Origin: Alphaproteobacteria bacterium
GTDB lineage: Bacteria > Pseudomonadota > Alphaproteobacteria > Micropepsales > Micropepsaceae
Length of the DNA stretch: 64,000 bases
Direction of reading: 5' to 3'
NCBI GenBank assembly: GCA_017308475.1
Contig: JAFKEU010000005.1
Span: 248,001-312,000 of the forward strand
The notes below the pieces were generated by a model. That model ran no database searches, had not been told where the DNA came from, and was given only the letters and a program-made list of their open reading frames with translations. Within the stretch, counting starts at the first letter, position 1, and each line of letters begins with the position of its first letter. Positions 43,418 to 53,397 of the stretch are shown piece by piece. A program made the position numbers and the translations under genes.

Positions 43418-45487
43418 ATGAGCCTTTCCGCCGCCACCAGCCCCTACATTCTTCTGCACAAGGACAATCCCGTCCAGTGGCGCGTCTGGGGCAAGGACGC
43501 CCTGGCCGAGGCTGCGGAAAAGAACAAGCCCATCTTCCTGTCCATCGGCTTCATGGGCTGCCACTGGTGCCACCAGATGAACCAGGAAAGTTTCTCGGAC
43601 CCCGCCGTCGCCGCCGTGATCAACGAGCATTTCATTCCCGTCATCGTCGACCGGGAAGAGCGTCCCGACCTGGACCAGATCTATCAGCTGGCCGCACAGA
43701 ATATGGGCCATCAGGGCGGCTGGCCGCTGTCCATGTTCCTGCGCCCCGACGGCGTGCCCTATTTCGTCAGCGGCTATCATCCCCGCCAAGAGCGCACCGG
43801 ACTGATCTCGGCCGCCAAGCTGTTCGAGGAAGGGCGCAGCATCTTCCAGGACCAGAAGGAGCGGCTGATCCAGAACTCCGACGCCATCCTGGAAGGGCTG
43901 AAGAATCTCTACGAACGCGACATGCGCACGGGACCTGAGAACATCAATCTCGACCTGGCGGCGCTGCGCATCGGCCAGCGCTTCGACGTCTTTTTCGGCG
44001 GCATGCAGGGCCCGATGAAATTCCCAAATGTCCCCCTCGTCGAGGTGCTGTGGCGCGCCTGGCTGCGCACCGCCACGCCGCAATTCTCCCAGCTGGCTTT
44101 CACCACCCTCGACGGCATCCTGTTCGGCGGCATGTACGACCATATCGGCGGCGGCGTCTTCCGTTATGCGGCCGACGAGCGCTGGATGATTCCGTATTTC
44201 GAGAAGGCGCTGGCCGACAGCGCCCAGATGATCGACCTGTGCACCGGCATCTGGCAGTTCAACCGCAACGACCCCTGCCGCCAGCGGGTAGAGGAAACCA
44301 TCGGCTGGATCCTGCGCGAGATGAAGACCGGCGAGGGTTTTGCCGCCGGCCAGGGCAGCGACAATACCGGCAGCGACGGCGAGGCCGACGCCGGCAGATA
44401 CTATCTGTGGAGCGAAGCGGAAATCGACGCCGGCCTGGTCGGCACCTTCTCGGCCCGCTTCAAGCAAATCTATGGCATCACCCGCGACGGCAATTTCAAC
44501 GGCAAGAACATCCTGCGCCGGCTGGGCAACCCCGCTCCAACCGGCGAGGCCGACGAGGCGCTGCTGGCCCGCCAGCGCGAGATGCTGCTGAAGATCCGCA
44601 GCAAGCGCCCTGCCCCGGTGCGCGACGACATGCTGCTGGCCGACTGGAACGGCATGACAATCGCGGCGATGGCCCGCGCCGGCGTCGTCTTTGAGCGCCC
44701 CGACTGGATCGGCGCCGCCAAGGCCGCATTCGACCATGTGCGCCGCACGCTGGGCGAAGGCGACAGGCTGCACCATTCCGCCATCAACGGGATCAAGGGC
44801 GCGCACGGCTTTGCCGACGACTATGCCCATATGGCCCGCGCCGCCATCCAGCTGTGGGAGGTCACAAACGACAATCAGTATCTGGTTGCGGCAAAGGGCT
44901 GGGTGAAGACGCTGGACACCCTGTTCTGGGATAACGAGCGGGGCGGCTACTGCTTCACGCCGTCCGACGCCGATCCCTTGATCGTGCGTGCGCGCACCAT
45001 CTTCGATACCGCCACGCCCTCCGCCAACGGCACCATGCTGACGGTGCTGACGCGCCTGGCTTTCATCGCGGGCGAAGTGGAATACATGAACCGCGCCTCC
45101 ACCCTGGCGGCCACGTTCGGCGACGAGATGAACCGCGTCCTCAACATGGCGGGCACCTTCATCGCCGGCCTCGAATACCTGGCCAACGCCCTGATGGTGG
45201 TGGTGGTCGGCACCAGGGGCCATAGCCGGACCCAGGAACTGGTGCGCACCTTCTGGAGCAAGAACGTTCCCAATGCCCTTCTGGTCCAGGTCGAACCCGG
45301 CCAGACGCTGCCTGAAGGCCATCCTCTTATCGGCCGGGGCATGGAAGGCGGCCAGCCGACCGTCTATGTGGTGCAGCAGGGCCGGGTCTCATCGCCGATC
45401 ACCAGCGCGCAGGTGCTGGCCCAGGGCCTCACTCTGCCTTATCAGTTGCAGCAGCAACCCCAGCCGCCGCAACAACGCACCGCCTGA
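43418..45487 (+). CDS. DUF255 thioredoxin-fold protein with glycosidase-like domain (YyaL/spermatogenesis-associated type)
   Basis: The protein is 689 residues. The N-terminal DUF255 thioredoxin-like domain has SPYILLHKDNPVQWRVWG and the CxWC motif in MGCHWCHQMNQESF, and VDREERPDLDQIY. The rest is an alpha/alpha six-barrel region as in glycoside hydrolases (FHGGMYDHIGGGVFRYAADE-like block at GGMYDHIGGGVFRYA). The family is very widespread and its true function is not settled. It opens the 6-kb plus-strand block. A GGGA ribosome-binding site precedes the ATG. Confidence 0.9.
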   Translation: MSLSAATSPYILLHKDNPVQWRVWGKDALAEAAEKNKPIFLSIGFMGCHWCHQMNQESFSDPAVAAVINEHFIPVIVDREERPDLDQIYQLAAQNMGHQGGWPLSMFLRPDGVPYFVSGYHPRQERTGLISAAKLFEEGRSIFQDQKERLIQNSDAILEGLKNLYERDMRTGPENINLDLAALRIGQRFDVFFGGMQGPMKFPNVPLVEVLWRAWLRTATPQFSQLAFTTLDGILFGGMYDHIGGGVFRYAADERWMIPYFEKALADSAQMIDLCTGIWQFNRNDPCRQRVEETIGWILREMKTGEGFAAGQGSDNTGSDGEADAGRYYLWSEAEIDAGLVGTFSARFKQIYGITRDGNFNGKNILRRLGNPAPTGEADEALLARQREMLLKIRSKRPAPVRDDMLLADWNGMTIAAMARAGVVFERPDWIGAAKAAFDHVRRTLGEGDRLHHSAINGIKGAHGFADDYAHMARAAIQLWEVTNDNQYLVAAKGWVKTLDTLFWDNERGGYCFTPSDADPLIVRARTIFDTATPSANGTMLTVLTRLAFIAGEVEYMNRASTLAATFGDEMNRVLNMAGTFIAGLEYLANALMVVVVGTRGHSRTQELVRTFWSKNVPNALLVQVEPGQTLPEGHPLIGRGMEGGQPTVYVVQQGRVSSPITSAQVLAQGLTLPYQLQQQPQPPQQRTA

Positions 45488-45523
45488 CCGTCGGCAAAGG
45501 CTGGATCGCGGGAGAACCGACCC

Positions 45524-46219
45524 ATGGGCCAGAAAGTCTCCATCAACGGGCGCGACGGGAATTTCGACGCCTATCTGGCAATCCCCGCCTCGGCCGAGGG
45601 GCCCGGCGTGGTGGTGATCCAGGAGATCTTCGGCATCAATGCGGTGGTGCGCGGCGTGGCCGACTGGCTGGCCGGTCTGGGCTATTTCGCGCTGGCGCCG
45701 GACCTGTTCTGGCGCCTGGAGCCGGGTGTGGAACTCACCGACAGGACGGACGCGGAATGGCAGCAGGCCCTGGACCTGATGCACCGTTTCGATCCCGATA
45801 CGGGGGTGGATGACATCCAGTCCACCATCGACCACCTGCGCGTCACCGCCGGCGTCAGCGGCAAGGTCGGCGCGGTGGGCTATTGCCTGGGCGGCCTTTT
45901 GGCCTTCCTGACCGCCGCGCGTACCGACAGCGACGCCACCGTGGCCTATTACGGGGTGAACATTCAGACCAAGCTGGACGAAGCGGCAACCATCCGAAAG
46001 CCCCTGATGCTGCACATCGCGGCAGAGGACGGCTTTGTGCCCAAATACGCGCAGGACATGATCCTGGCCGGCCTGAAAGACAACCGGATGGTCACGGCCC
46101 ACGTCTATGCGGGAGTCGATCATGCCTTTGCCCGGCCGGGCGGCAAGAATTACAATGAGGCAGCCGCCGGCCTGGCCAACCGCCGCACCGCGGAATTCTT
46201 CCAACAGCATCTGGGCTGA
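45524..46219 (+). CDS. Dienelactone hydrolase family protein
   Basis: The protein is 231 residues with an alpha/beta hydrolase fold. The nucleophile is the cysteine in VGAVGYCLGGLLAF, with the acid near EDGFVP and the histidine in GVDHAFARP. IQEIFGINAVVRGVADWLA is a typical DLH oxyanion segment. Dienelactone hydrolases open dienelactone rings in chloroaromatic breakdown, but most genomic members have other ester substrates. It stands 36 bases after the DUF255 gene and four bases before the quinone oxidoreductase gene. Confidence 0.9.
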   Translation: MGQKVSINGRDGNFDAYLAIPASAEGPGVVVIQEIFGINAVVRGVADWLAGLGYFALAPDLFWRLEPGVELTDRTDAEWQQALDLMHRFDPDTGVDDIQSTIDHLRVTAGVSGKVGAVGYCLGGLLAFLTAARTDSDATVAYYGVNIQTKLDEAATIRKPLMLHIAAEDGFVPKYAQDMILAGLKDNRMVTAHVYAGVDHAFARPGGKNYNEAAAGLANRRTAEFFQQHLG

Positions 46220-46223
46220 CCTC

Positions 46224-47198
46224 ATGACCAAAGCCATCCGTTTCGAGAAACCCGGCAGCAGCGAGGTGCTGCAGTATGTCGACATCGACCTGCCCCCGCC
46301 CGGCGCCGGCGAGGTGCGCGTGCGGCACACCGCCATCGGCGTGAACTTCATCGACACCTATCACCGCACCGGGCTCTATCCGCTGCCCCTGCCCTCGGGC
46401 CTGGGCTCGGAAGCCGCCGGCGTGGTCGAGGCGGCGGGCGAAGGCGTGGCCCGTTTCAAGCCGGGCGACCGGGTGGGTTATGCCTCGGGCTTCATCGGTT
46501 CCTATTGCGAGGCCGCCAATGTCCCCGCCGCCCGGCTGGTGAAAATTCCCGATAACGTCAGCGACGAGATCGCAGCCGCATCGCTGCTCAAGGGCATGAC
46601 CGCGCAATACCTGCTGCGCCGGATCCATCCGGTGAAAGCCGGTGAGACCATCGTCTTCCATGCCGCCGCGGGCGGGGTGGGCCAGATCGGCGTGCAATGG
46701 GCCAGGCATCTGGGTGCCACCGTGATCGGCTCCACCACCTCGCCGTCCAAGATGGATCAGTGCAAGGCCAACGGCTGCACTTATGTCCTGAACACGCGTG
46801 AGCCGGGCTGGGAAAAGAAGGTGCGCGAGATCACCAGCGGGGCTGGCGTTCCGGTGGTATACGACTCCATCGGAAAGGACACTTTCCTGGCCGGGCTGGA
46901 TTGCCTTTCGCCGCGCGGCATCATGGTGACCTATGGCAATGCCTCGGGCCCGGTCGACCCCTTCTCGCCCGCCATACTGGCGCAAAAAGGCTCGCTGTTC
47001 GTGACCCGCCCGACGCTGGCGCACTATACCCGCACGCCCGAAGAACTGCAGGAAACCGCCGACGACCTGTTCGCGGTGCTGGCGTCGGGCGGGGTTAAAG
47101 TCGCCATCAACCAGCGGTTTGCCCTGAAGGACGCCGCCAAGGCGCAGGACGAGCTGACGGCGAAGAAGACCACCGGAGCCACCATCCTGATTCCGTAA
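46224..47198 (+). CDS. NADPH:quinone oxidoreductase (zeta-crystallin type MDR)
   Basis: The protein is 324 residues from the ATG at 46224. It is a zinc-free medium-chain reductase: IGVNFIDTYHRTGLYPLPLP and GSEAAGVVEAAGEG at the start, a VFHAAAGGVGQIGVQWARHL nucleotide-binding loop, and a GNASGPVDPFSP segment. It reduces quinones with NADPH. Its stop overlaps the start of the RubisCO-like gene by one base (TAATG), so the two are coupled. Confidence 0.93.
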   Translation: MTKAIRFEKPGSSEVLQYVDIDLPPPGAGEVRVRHTAIGVNFIDTYHRTGLYPLPLPSGLGSEAAGVVEAAGEGVARFKPGDRVGYASGFIGSYCEAANVPAARLVKIPDNVSDEIAAASLLKGMTAQYLLRRIHPVKAGETIVFHAAAGGVGQIGVQWARHLGATVIGSTTSPSKMDQCKANGCTYVLNTREPGWEKKVREITSGAGVPVVYDSIGKDTFLAGLDCLSPRGIMVTYGNASGPVDPFSPAILAQKGSLFVTRPTLAHYTRTPEELQETADDLFAVLASGGVKVAINQRFALKDAAKAQDELTAKKTTGATILIP

Positions 47199-48295
47199 TG
47201 AGTGCCGACCGCATCACCGCGATCTATCACGTCACCGACAGCGCCGATCGCATCGCCGCGCGCGCGGACGCCATCGCCGTCGAGCAGAGCGTGGAGATGC
47301 CGGTTTCCGCCATCAGCGACCGGAACGTGCTGGACAATATCGTCGGCAAGGTCGAGGACATCAGCGATATCGGCGGCGGCAAATTCGAGGTCCGCATCGG
47401 CCTGGCGGTCGCCACCATGGGGCCCGAACCCGGCCAGCTGATGAACATGCTGTTCGGCAACAGCTCCATCCATGCCGATATCGAACTGCATGACGCGGTG
47501 TTTCCCGATTCCGTGCTCTCGGCCTTCGGCGGACCCAATCATGGCCTGGCGGGGATGCGCGCCAGGGTCGGCGCAAAGGATCGCGCGCTGACCTGTTCGG
47601 CGCTCAAGCCGCAGGGGCTGGACGGCAAGGGACTGGCGAAAATCGCCGGCCAACTTGCCAAAGGCGGGCTGGATTACATCAAGGACGATCACGGCATCGC
47701 CGACCAGCATTACAGCCCCTTTGCCGAAAGGGTGCCGGCCATCGCCGATGCCGTGCGCGCTGCCCGCGCCGCCGATGGCGGGCGCACCGCCTATCTGCCG
47801 TCGCTGTCGGGCAACCTCGACCAGATGCGCATCCAGATCGACATCGCCCGCAAGGCAGGGCTGGACGGCGTCCTGATCGCCCCGATGATCGCGGGCGTCG
47901 CCACCTTCCACGCGCTGGTGCGCGAGAACCCGGACATGGCCTTCATGGCCCACCCGGCGCTGGCGGGGGCATCGCGCATCGCCCCGCCGCTGCATCTGGG
48001 AAAGATCTTCCGCCTCTTCGGCGCTGACGCCACCGTGTTTCCCAATCACGGCGGCCGCTTCGGCTATTCGCCCGTCACCTGCCGTACCCTGGCCGATGCG
48101 GCGCTGGCGCCCTGGGACGGCCTGCGCGATACGGTGCCGGTTCCCGCCGGCGGCATGACGCCTGACCGCGTCCCGGAAATGCTGCAATTCTACGGCAGAG
48201 ATGTGATGCTCTTGATCGGTGGCGGCCTTTTGGCGGCCGGCAGCCGCATGGCCGACGAGGCGGCGAAATTCCAGGACGTGGTGATGCATGGATAA
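47198..48295 (+). CDS. RubisCO-like protein (form IV)
   Basis: The protein is 365 residues, shorter than true RubisCO large subunits (about 470). It has the TIM-barrel lysines: ALKPQGLD (K137) and DYIKDDHG (K162). Active-site positions that RubisCO uses for carbon dioxide fixation are changed (KDDH in place of KDDE). FPNHGGRFGY and AGGMTPDRVPEM are RLP-like phosphate loops. In Rhodospirillum rubrum a form IV protein isomerises 5-methylthioribulose-1-phosphate. The next gene is a cupin, as in that pathway. It does not fix CO2. Confidence 0.85.
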   Translation: MSADRITAIYHVTDSADRIAARADAIAVEQSVEMPVSAISDRNVLDNIVGKVEDISDIGGGKFEVRIGLAVATMGPEPGQLMNMLFGNSSIHADIELHDAVFPDSVLSAFGGPNHGLAGMRARVGAKDRALTCSALKPQGLDGKGLAKIAGQLAKGGLDYIKDDHGIADQHYSPFAERVPAIADAVRAARAADGGRTAYLPSLSGNLDQMRIQIDIARKAGLDGVLIAPMIAGVATFHALVRENPDMAFMAHPALAGASRIAPPLHLGKIFRLFGADATVFPNHGGRFGYSPVTCRTLADAALAPWDGLRDTVPVPAGGMTPDRVPEMLQFYGRDVMLLIGGGLLAAGSRMADEAAKFQDVVMHG

Positions 48296-48770
48296 GCCCG
48301 ACCACAAATCTTCGGACGACAAACAGGCGGCGCTGTTCCGCGCCTTCGCCGATAATTTCCGCTGGGAAGACGTTTCCCTGCTGGCCTACAAGGAAGAAGG
48401 CAGCGCGCCCTTCAAGTCGATCACCCGCCAAGTCCTGTTCAAGGATGACGCGCTGCGCTGCGAGCTGCGCTATTTCGAGGTCGCGCCCGGCGGCTATTCC
48501 ACCCTGGAGCGGCACGAGCATACCCATGGCGTGATGATCCTGCGCGGGTCCGCCGATGTGCTGGTGGGCGACGAGGTCCGCACCGTCAAGACCCATGACC
48601 TGGTGCGCATCCCGGCCATGACCTGGCACCAGTTCCGCACCAAAGGCGATGAGCCGATGGGCTTTCTGTGCATGGTCAATGTGGAACGCGACAAGCCGCA
48701 ACTGCCCAGGGACGAAGACCTGAACGCCATGAAGGCCAATCCCGCGATTGCCGGCTTCCTGAAATCCTGA
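48288..48770 (+). CDS. Cupin protein, probable 1-methylthioxylulose-5-phosphate sulfurylase
   Basis: The protein is 160 residues. The cupin metal-binding motifs are visible: GGYSTLERHEHTHGVMILRG (H, H, E) and VRIPAMTWHQF (second H). It overlaps the RubisCO-like gene by eight bases. In Rhodospirillum rubrum the cupin next to the RLP gene releases methanethiol from 1-methylthioxylulose-5-phosphate to give deoxyxylulose-5-phosphate. The same reaction is proposed here from gene context; cupins are diverse, so this is inference. Confidence 0.75.
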   Translation: MDKPDHKSSDDKQAALFRAFADNFRWEDVSLLAYKEEGSAPFKSITRQVLFKDDALRCELRYFEVAPGGYSTLERHEHTHGVMILRGSADVLVGDEVRTVKTHDLVRIPAMTWHQFRTKGDEPMGFLCMVNVERDKPQLPRDEDLNAMKANPAIAGFLKS

Positions 48771-48773
48771 GAC

Positions 48774-49271
48774 ATGCCCGTTCGCGCCGCCCTGGCTCTT
48801 CTTCTATCGGTCTGCTGGCTTGCACCTGCGATGGCACAGCCGGCAGTGGATGCCCGTGCCGGCGCGCTGTTCGATGCCGTCGCCGCCCAGGACGCCAGGC
48901 TGTTCGACGCCTACAACCATTGCGACCTGAAGACCCTCAGCGCCATGGTCAGCGAAGATCTGGAGTTCTATCACGACCAGACGGGGCTGGCGCGGGGCCG
49001 CGATCCCTTCATCGCCGCCATCCGCACCAACATCTGCGGCAAGGTGCACCGCCTGCTGGTACCCGGCTCGCTGGAAGTTTATCCGCTCAAGACCTACGGC
49101 GCGGTGGAAGTGGGCGAGCATGTCTTCTGCCCGGCGCAGCACCCCGACAAATGCGATCCCAAGACCAGCGGTGTCGCCAAGTTCACCATGCTGTGGCAGC
49201 AGACCGGCGACAGCTGGACCCTGACGCGGGTGATCTCCTATGCCCACGTCTCCGATTTCGCACGCAAATAA
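48774..49271 (+). CDS. Exported NTF2-like (SnoaL/DUF4440) protein
   Basis: The protein is 165 residues with a signal peptide (MPVRAALALLLSVCWLAPAM, cleavage near AQPAVD). The mature part has the NTF2-like pattern: DAVAAQDARLFDAYNHCDLK, then LSAMVSEDLEFYHDQTGLA, ending LTRVISYAH. The function of such periplasmic members is unknown. It is three bases after the cupin stop and ends the operon, followed by a terminator. Confidence 0.8.
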   Translation: MPVRAALALLLSVCWLAPAMAQPAVDARAGALFDAVAAQDARLFDAYNHCDLKTLSAMVSEDLEFYHDQTGLARGRDPFIAAIRTNICGKVHRLLVPGSLEVYPLKTYGAVEVGEHVFCPAQHPDKCDPKTSGVAKFTMLWQQTGDSWTLTRVISYAHVSDFARK

Positions 49272-49283
49272 CTGAACAAAGAA

Positions 49284-49309
49284 AAAGGCCAGACTTGCAT
49301 CTGGCCTTT
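49284..49309. terminator. Bidirectional intrinsic terminator
   Basis: AAAGGCCAGA (49284 to 49293) pairs perfectly with TCTGGCCTTT (49300 to 49309), with a six-base loop. A-rich sequence before and T-rich after make it work on both strands, for the NTF2-like gene and for rho. Confidence 0.85.
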
Positions 49310-49331
49310 GTTCGTCGCGCGGAAGCGCCAA

Positions 49332-50615
<1,284 letters not shown>

Positions 50616-50814
50616 GGAAGGGGCACCTGACAGAGTGGGGGAAATCGCCTCGACGGACCCGGGCGCCTTTGTTGTCCCGGCCGTGACCATCGATGGGGTT
50701 GGTTTTGATCCGCTGGCCGTTAGGCTTGAAGCCCTGGTCGACACCGGCCGGGGGGCTTTGGGCCTTCCGGTCCGGACCTGGCACTTGCCGGCCGCGGACC
50801 AATCAGACGGCGTC

Positions 50815-50842
50815 CTTATACCCTCTTTTCAGGGGCGCGCAA
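50815..50842 (-). promoter_or_regulatory. Predicted rho promoter with long leader
   Basis: On the minus strand TTGCGC (50842 to 50837) and TATAAG (50820 to 50815) are 16 bases apart. The leader to the rho start would be about 190 bases. A long rho leader fits the known autoregulation of rho in other bacteria. Confidence 0.5.
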
Positions 50843-50858
50843 AATCCTTTTGTGGGGC

Positions 50859-51320
50859 CTAGAACGGCCTGACCACGGCCAGGATCACGATCGCGATCAT
50901 CAGCAGGGCCGGGATTTCGTTCAGGATCCGGAAATACCGGGCGCTGTGCGTGTTGCGGTCCTCACGGAAGGCGCGCCACAGCCGCACATTGTGGCCGTGC
51001 AGGCCCGACAGGATGATCACCAGCACGAACTTGGCCTGAAACCAGCCCTGAAGATGGGCGTCGATCACCCAGGCCAGCGTCAGTCCCAGCACCCAGGCGG
51101 CAATCATCGCCGGGTTGATGATCACCTTGAGAAGCTTGGTCTCCATGCGCTTGAAGCGCTCGCTGCCGTCTGATCCGGGCGCGGTCTCGGTGTGATAGAC
51201 GAACAGCCGCGGCAGATACAGCATCCCCGCCATCCAGCTGATCACCGCGATGACGTGAAAGGCCAGAAGCCAGCGTTCATATCCGGCCAGGAAATCCTTC
51301 AGCGCGTCCATAGTCCCCAT
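50859..51320 (-). CDS. hemJ: Protoporphyrinogen IX oxidase HemJ
   Basis: The protein is 153 residues (an ATG nine bases further in is an alternative start). Four membrane segments are present, with the HemJ features: AFHVIAVISWMAGMLYLPRL with the conserved histidine, ETKLLKVIINPAM, and LKVHLSGLHGH-like ILSGLHGHNVRLWRAF. It oxidises protoporphyrinogen IX in heme synthesis. It lies 23 bases after hemH and belongs to the hemE-hemH-hemJ operon, so three heme-synthesis steps are together. Confidence 0.93.
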   Translation of the reverse strand: MGTMDALKDFLAGYERWLLAFHVIAVISWMAGMLYLPRLFVYHTETAPGSDGSERFKRMETKLLKVIINPAMIAAWVLGLTLAWVIDAHLQGWFQAKFVLVIILSGLHGHNVRLWRAFREDRNTHSARYFRILNEIPALLMIAIVILAVVRPF

Positions 51321-51343
51321 CAGATCCCGGCAGCGACGATCCG

Positions 51344-52366
51344 CTAACGGCCCGCGCAGCCGCAGCGGGCAAAGCGTGCGGGGCAGGCGCCCGCCATCCG
51401 CGGGCCCGTTTCCTCTAGTGCCGCCTGCCGCACGAGTCCAGCAAGCCCGGCGATGAAATCGGGATGATCCCCCACCGTGCGCGCGCGGCGATATTGCGGC
51501 ACGCCGCTTTCACGCGCCAGCCTGCCATATTCGATGTCCAGTTCCACCAGCGTCTCGGAGTGTTCGCTGACAAAGGCCAGCGGCGCGACAATCAGATTTT
51601 TTCCTTCCGCGCCCGCCCGGCGGATTTCCGCGTCCGTTGCCGGACCGATCCATTCCATTGGCCCCACCCGGCTCTGATAGCAGACCTGCCAGTCCAGGTT
51701 CTTTATCCCCAGTGCATCCACAATGGCCTCGGCGCTCTGTTCCACCTGCCACTGATAGGGATCGCCCGCCTGGATGATCTTTTTCGGCAGCCCATGCGCC
51801 GACAGCAGAAGCCGCCAGCCCTCCGGCGACGCATCCCCAAGCGCCTCGCGGATGCGCGCCGCCATCGCCGTGATGAAACCGGGCTCGCGCGGATAGCACA
51901 CGATCTCGCCGGTGGGGACATTCAGGCCCGCCTTGCGCGCTGTCCTGGTCCAGTCCTTCAGCGACGAGGCCGTGGTGGTGGTGGAAAATTGCGGGTAGAG
52001 CGGCAGCAACACGATCCGGTCCGGCGCATAATTCTTCACTGCCAGCGCCGCGCCATCGCTGAAGGGGTGCCAGTAGCGCATGGCGATGAAGGTCTTCGCC
52101 TCCATCCCGCCCGCGGCCAGCGCCGCCTCCAGCGCCCGTGCCTGGGTCCGGGTTTCTTCCACGATGGGGGAGCGCCCGCCCATATGGGCATAGATCTCGC
52201 GCGCCACCGGGGCGCGGCGCCTGGCGATCAGGCGCGCCAGCGGCAGCCGGACGATGGCGGGCAGGGTGATGATCGCCGGATCGGAAAACAGGTTGCGCAG
52301 GAAAGGCTCGACCGCCTCGGGACTGTCGGGCCCGCCCAGATTGAACAGGACGACAGCGACCCTCAT
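51344..52366 (-). CDS. hemH: Ferrochelatase HemH
   Basis: The protein is 340 residues. AVVLFNLGGPDSPEAVEPFL begins the fold, and AMRYWHPFSDGA, LLPLYPQFSTTTTASSL, LLSAHGLPKKII and AFVSEHSETLVELDIEY are ferrochelatase blocks, with the catalytic histidine in SAHGLP and glutamate in SEHSETL. The C-terminus has CPARFARCGC; some alphaproteobacterial ferrochelatases carry a [2Fe-2S] cluster there, so a cluster is possible. It inserts iron into protoporphyrin IX. It overlaps hemE by four bases. Confidence 0.95.
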   Translation of the reverse strand: MRVAVVLFNLGGPDSPEAVEPFLRNLFSDPAIITLPAIVRLPLARLIARRRAPVAREIYAHMGGRSPIVEETRTQARALEAALAAGGMEAKTFIAMRYWHPFSDGAALAVKNYAPDRIVLLPLYPQFSTTTTASSLKDWTRTARKAGLNVPTGEIVCYPREPGFITAMAARIREALGDASPEGWRLLLSAHGLPKKIIQAGDPYQWQVEQSAEAIVDALGIKNLDWQVCYQSRVGPMEWIGPATDAEIRRAGAEGKNLIVAPLAFVSEHSETLVELDIEYGRLARESGVPQYRRARTVGDHPDFIAGLAGLVRQAALEETGPRMAGACPARFARCGCAGR

Positions 52367-53397
52367 CCGCGAACCCGCTTCAGCAATTGTTCCACATGGG
52401 CGATGGGCGTCTCCTGCAGGATGCCGTGGCCCAGGTTGAAGATGAAGGGCTTGCCCGCCATCGCCTCGAGAATATCGCCGACCGCCCGGTCCAGCGCCAT
52501 CCCGCCCGCCACCAGCGCGATGGGATCGAGATTGCCCTGCAGCGTACAGGCCAGCGTCTCGCCCGCCCAGTCCAGCGGCGCGGCGGTATCCAGCGACACC
52601 GCATCCACGCCTGTCGCCCGCACATAGGCCTCATAGCCGGCAAGTGTCGCGGCACGGGGAAAGCCGATGATCCTGGCGCCCGGCACCTCGGCCCGCACCG
52701 CCGCCACGATCTTGCGGGTGGGGGCGATCACCAGCTGCTCGAACAGCGGCGGCGGCAGGCCGCTGGCCCAGCTGTCGAATATCTGCACGGCGTCGGCACC
52801 GGCCCTCAGCTGGCGCACCAGGTGGAAGACGACACAGTCGGCCAGGATATCCAGAAGCCGTGCAAAGCCCTGGGGATCGCGATAGGCCCACAGCCTGGCA
52901 GCCTTCTGCTCGTCGCCGCCCGCTCCTGCCGCCAGATAGGTGGCCAGCGTCCAGGGCGCACCGGCAAAGCCCAGAAGAGCGGTGTCGCCGAAGCCTTCCC
53001 TGTCCAGCCCGGCGCGCGTTTGCCTGAGCGCCGCATAGACGGGTTCGAAATAGCTTTCCCAGCGGGCCGGATCGCTGTCGAAGCCCGCGACATCCGTCAC
53101 CGGCGTCATGCTGGGGCCTTCCCCGGCGGTGAAGATCACCTTGCGGCCCAGCGCCTCGGGCACGGTCAGGATGTCGGAAAACAGGATCGCGGCATCGAAA
53201 CCGAACCGGCGGACCGGCTGGATCGTCACCTCTGCGGCAAAATCCGGGTTCAGCGCCATGCCCCAGAACGAGCCCGCCTTTTCCCGCAGCGCCCGGTATT
53301 CCGGCAGGTAGCGTCCGGCCTGGCGCATCAGCCAGACGGGAGGCGGGCTCTCGGCCCCTCCCTCCAGCACGCGCACAAGCTTCTTTGCACTACTCAA
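52363..53397 (-). CDS. hemE: Uroporphyrinogen decarboxylase HemE
   Basis: The protein is 344 residues. PVWLMRQAGRYLPEYRALRE is the strongly conserved start of HemE with its essential arginines, and FGFDAAILFSDILTVPEALG holds the catalytic aspartate. GNLDPIALVAGG and FNLGHGILQETPIAHVEQL complete the family match. It converts uroporphyrinogen III to coproporphyrinogen III. It is the first gene of the leftward heme operon and borders the candidate replication origin. Confidence 0.97.
   Translation of the reverse strand: MSSAKKLVRVLEGGAESPPPVWLMRQAGRYLPEYRALREKAGSFWGMALNPDFAAEVTIQPVRRFGFDAAILFSDILTVPEALGRKVIFTAGEGPSMTPVTDVAGFDSDPARWESYFEPVYAALRQTRAGLDREGFGDTALLGFAGAPWTLATYLAAGAGGDEQKAARLWAYRDPQGFARLLDILADCVVFHLVRQLRAGADAVQIFDSWASGLPPPLFEQLVIAPTRKIVAAVRAEVPGARIIGFPRAATLAGYEAYVRATGVDAVSLDTAAPLDWAGETLACTLQGNLDPIALVAGGMALDRAVGDILEAMAGKPFIFNLGHGILQETPIAHVEQLLKRVRG

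Noticed and set aside
43277..45322. 681-codon minus-strand open frame opposite the DUF255 gene
   Set aside because: The plus strand carries the CxWC thioredoxin-like protein. The antisense frame is only a stop-free shadow from GC-rich third positions.
47198..48295. A true RubisCO for carbon fixation
   Set aside because: The protein is about 100 residues shorter than RubisCO large subunits and has KDDH where RubisCO has KDDE. No small subunit or phosphoribulokinase is near.
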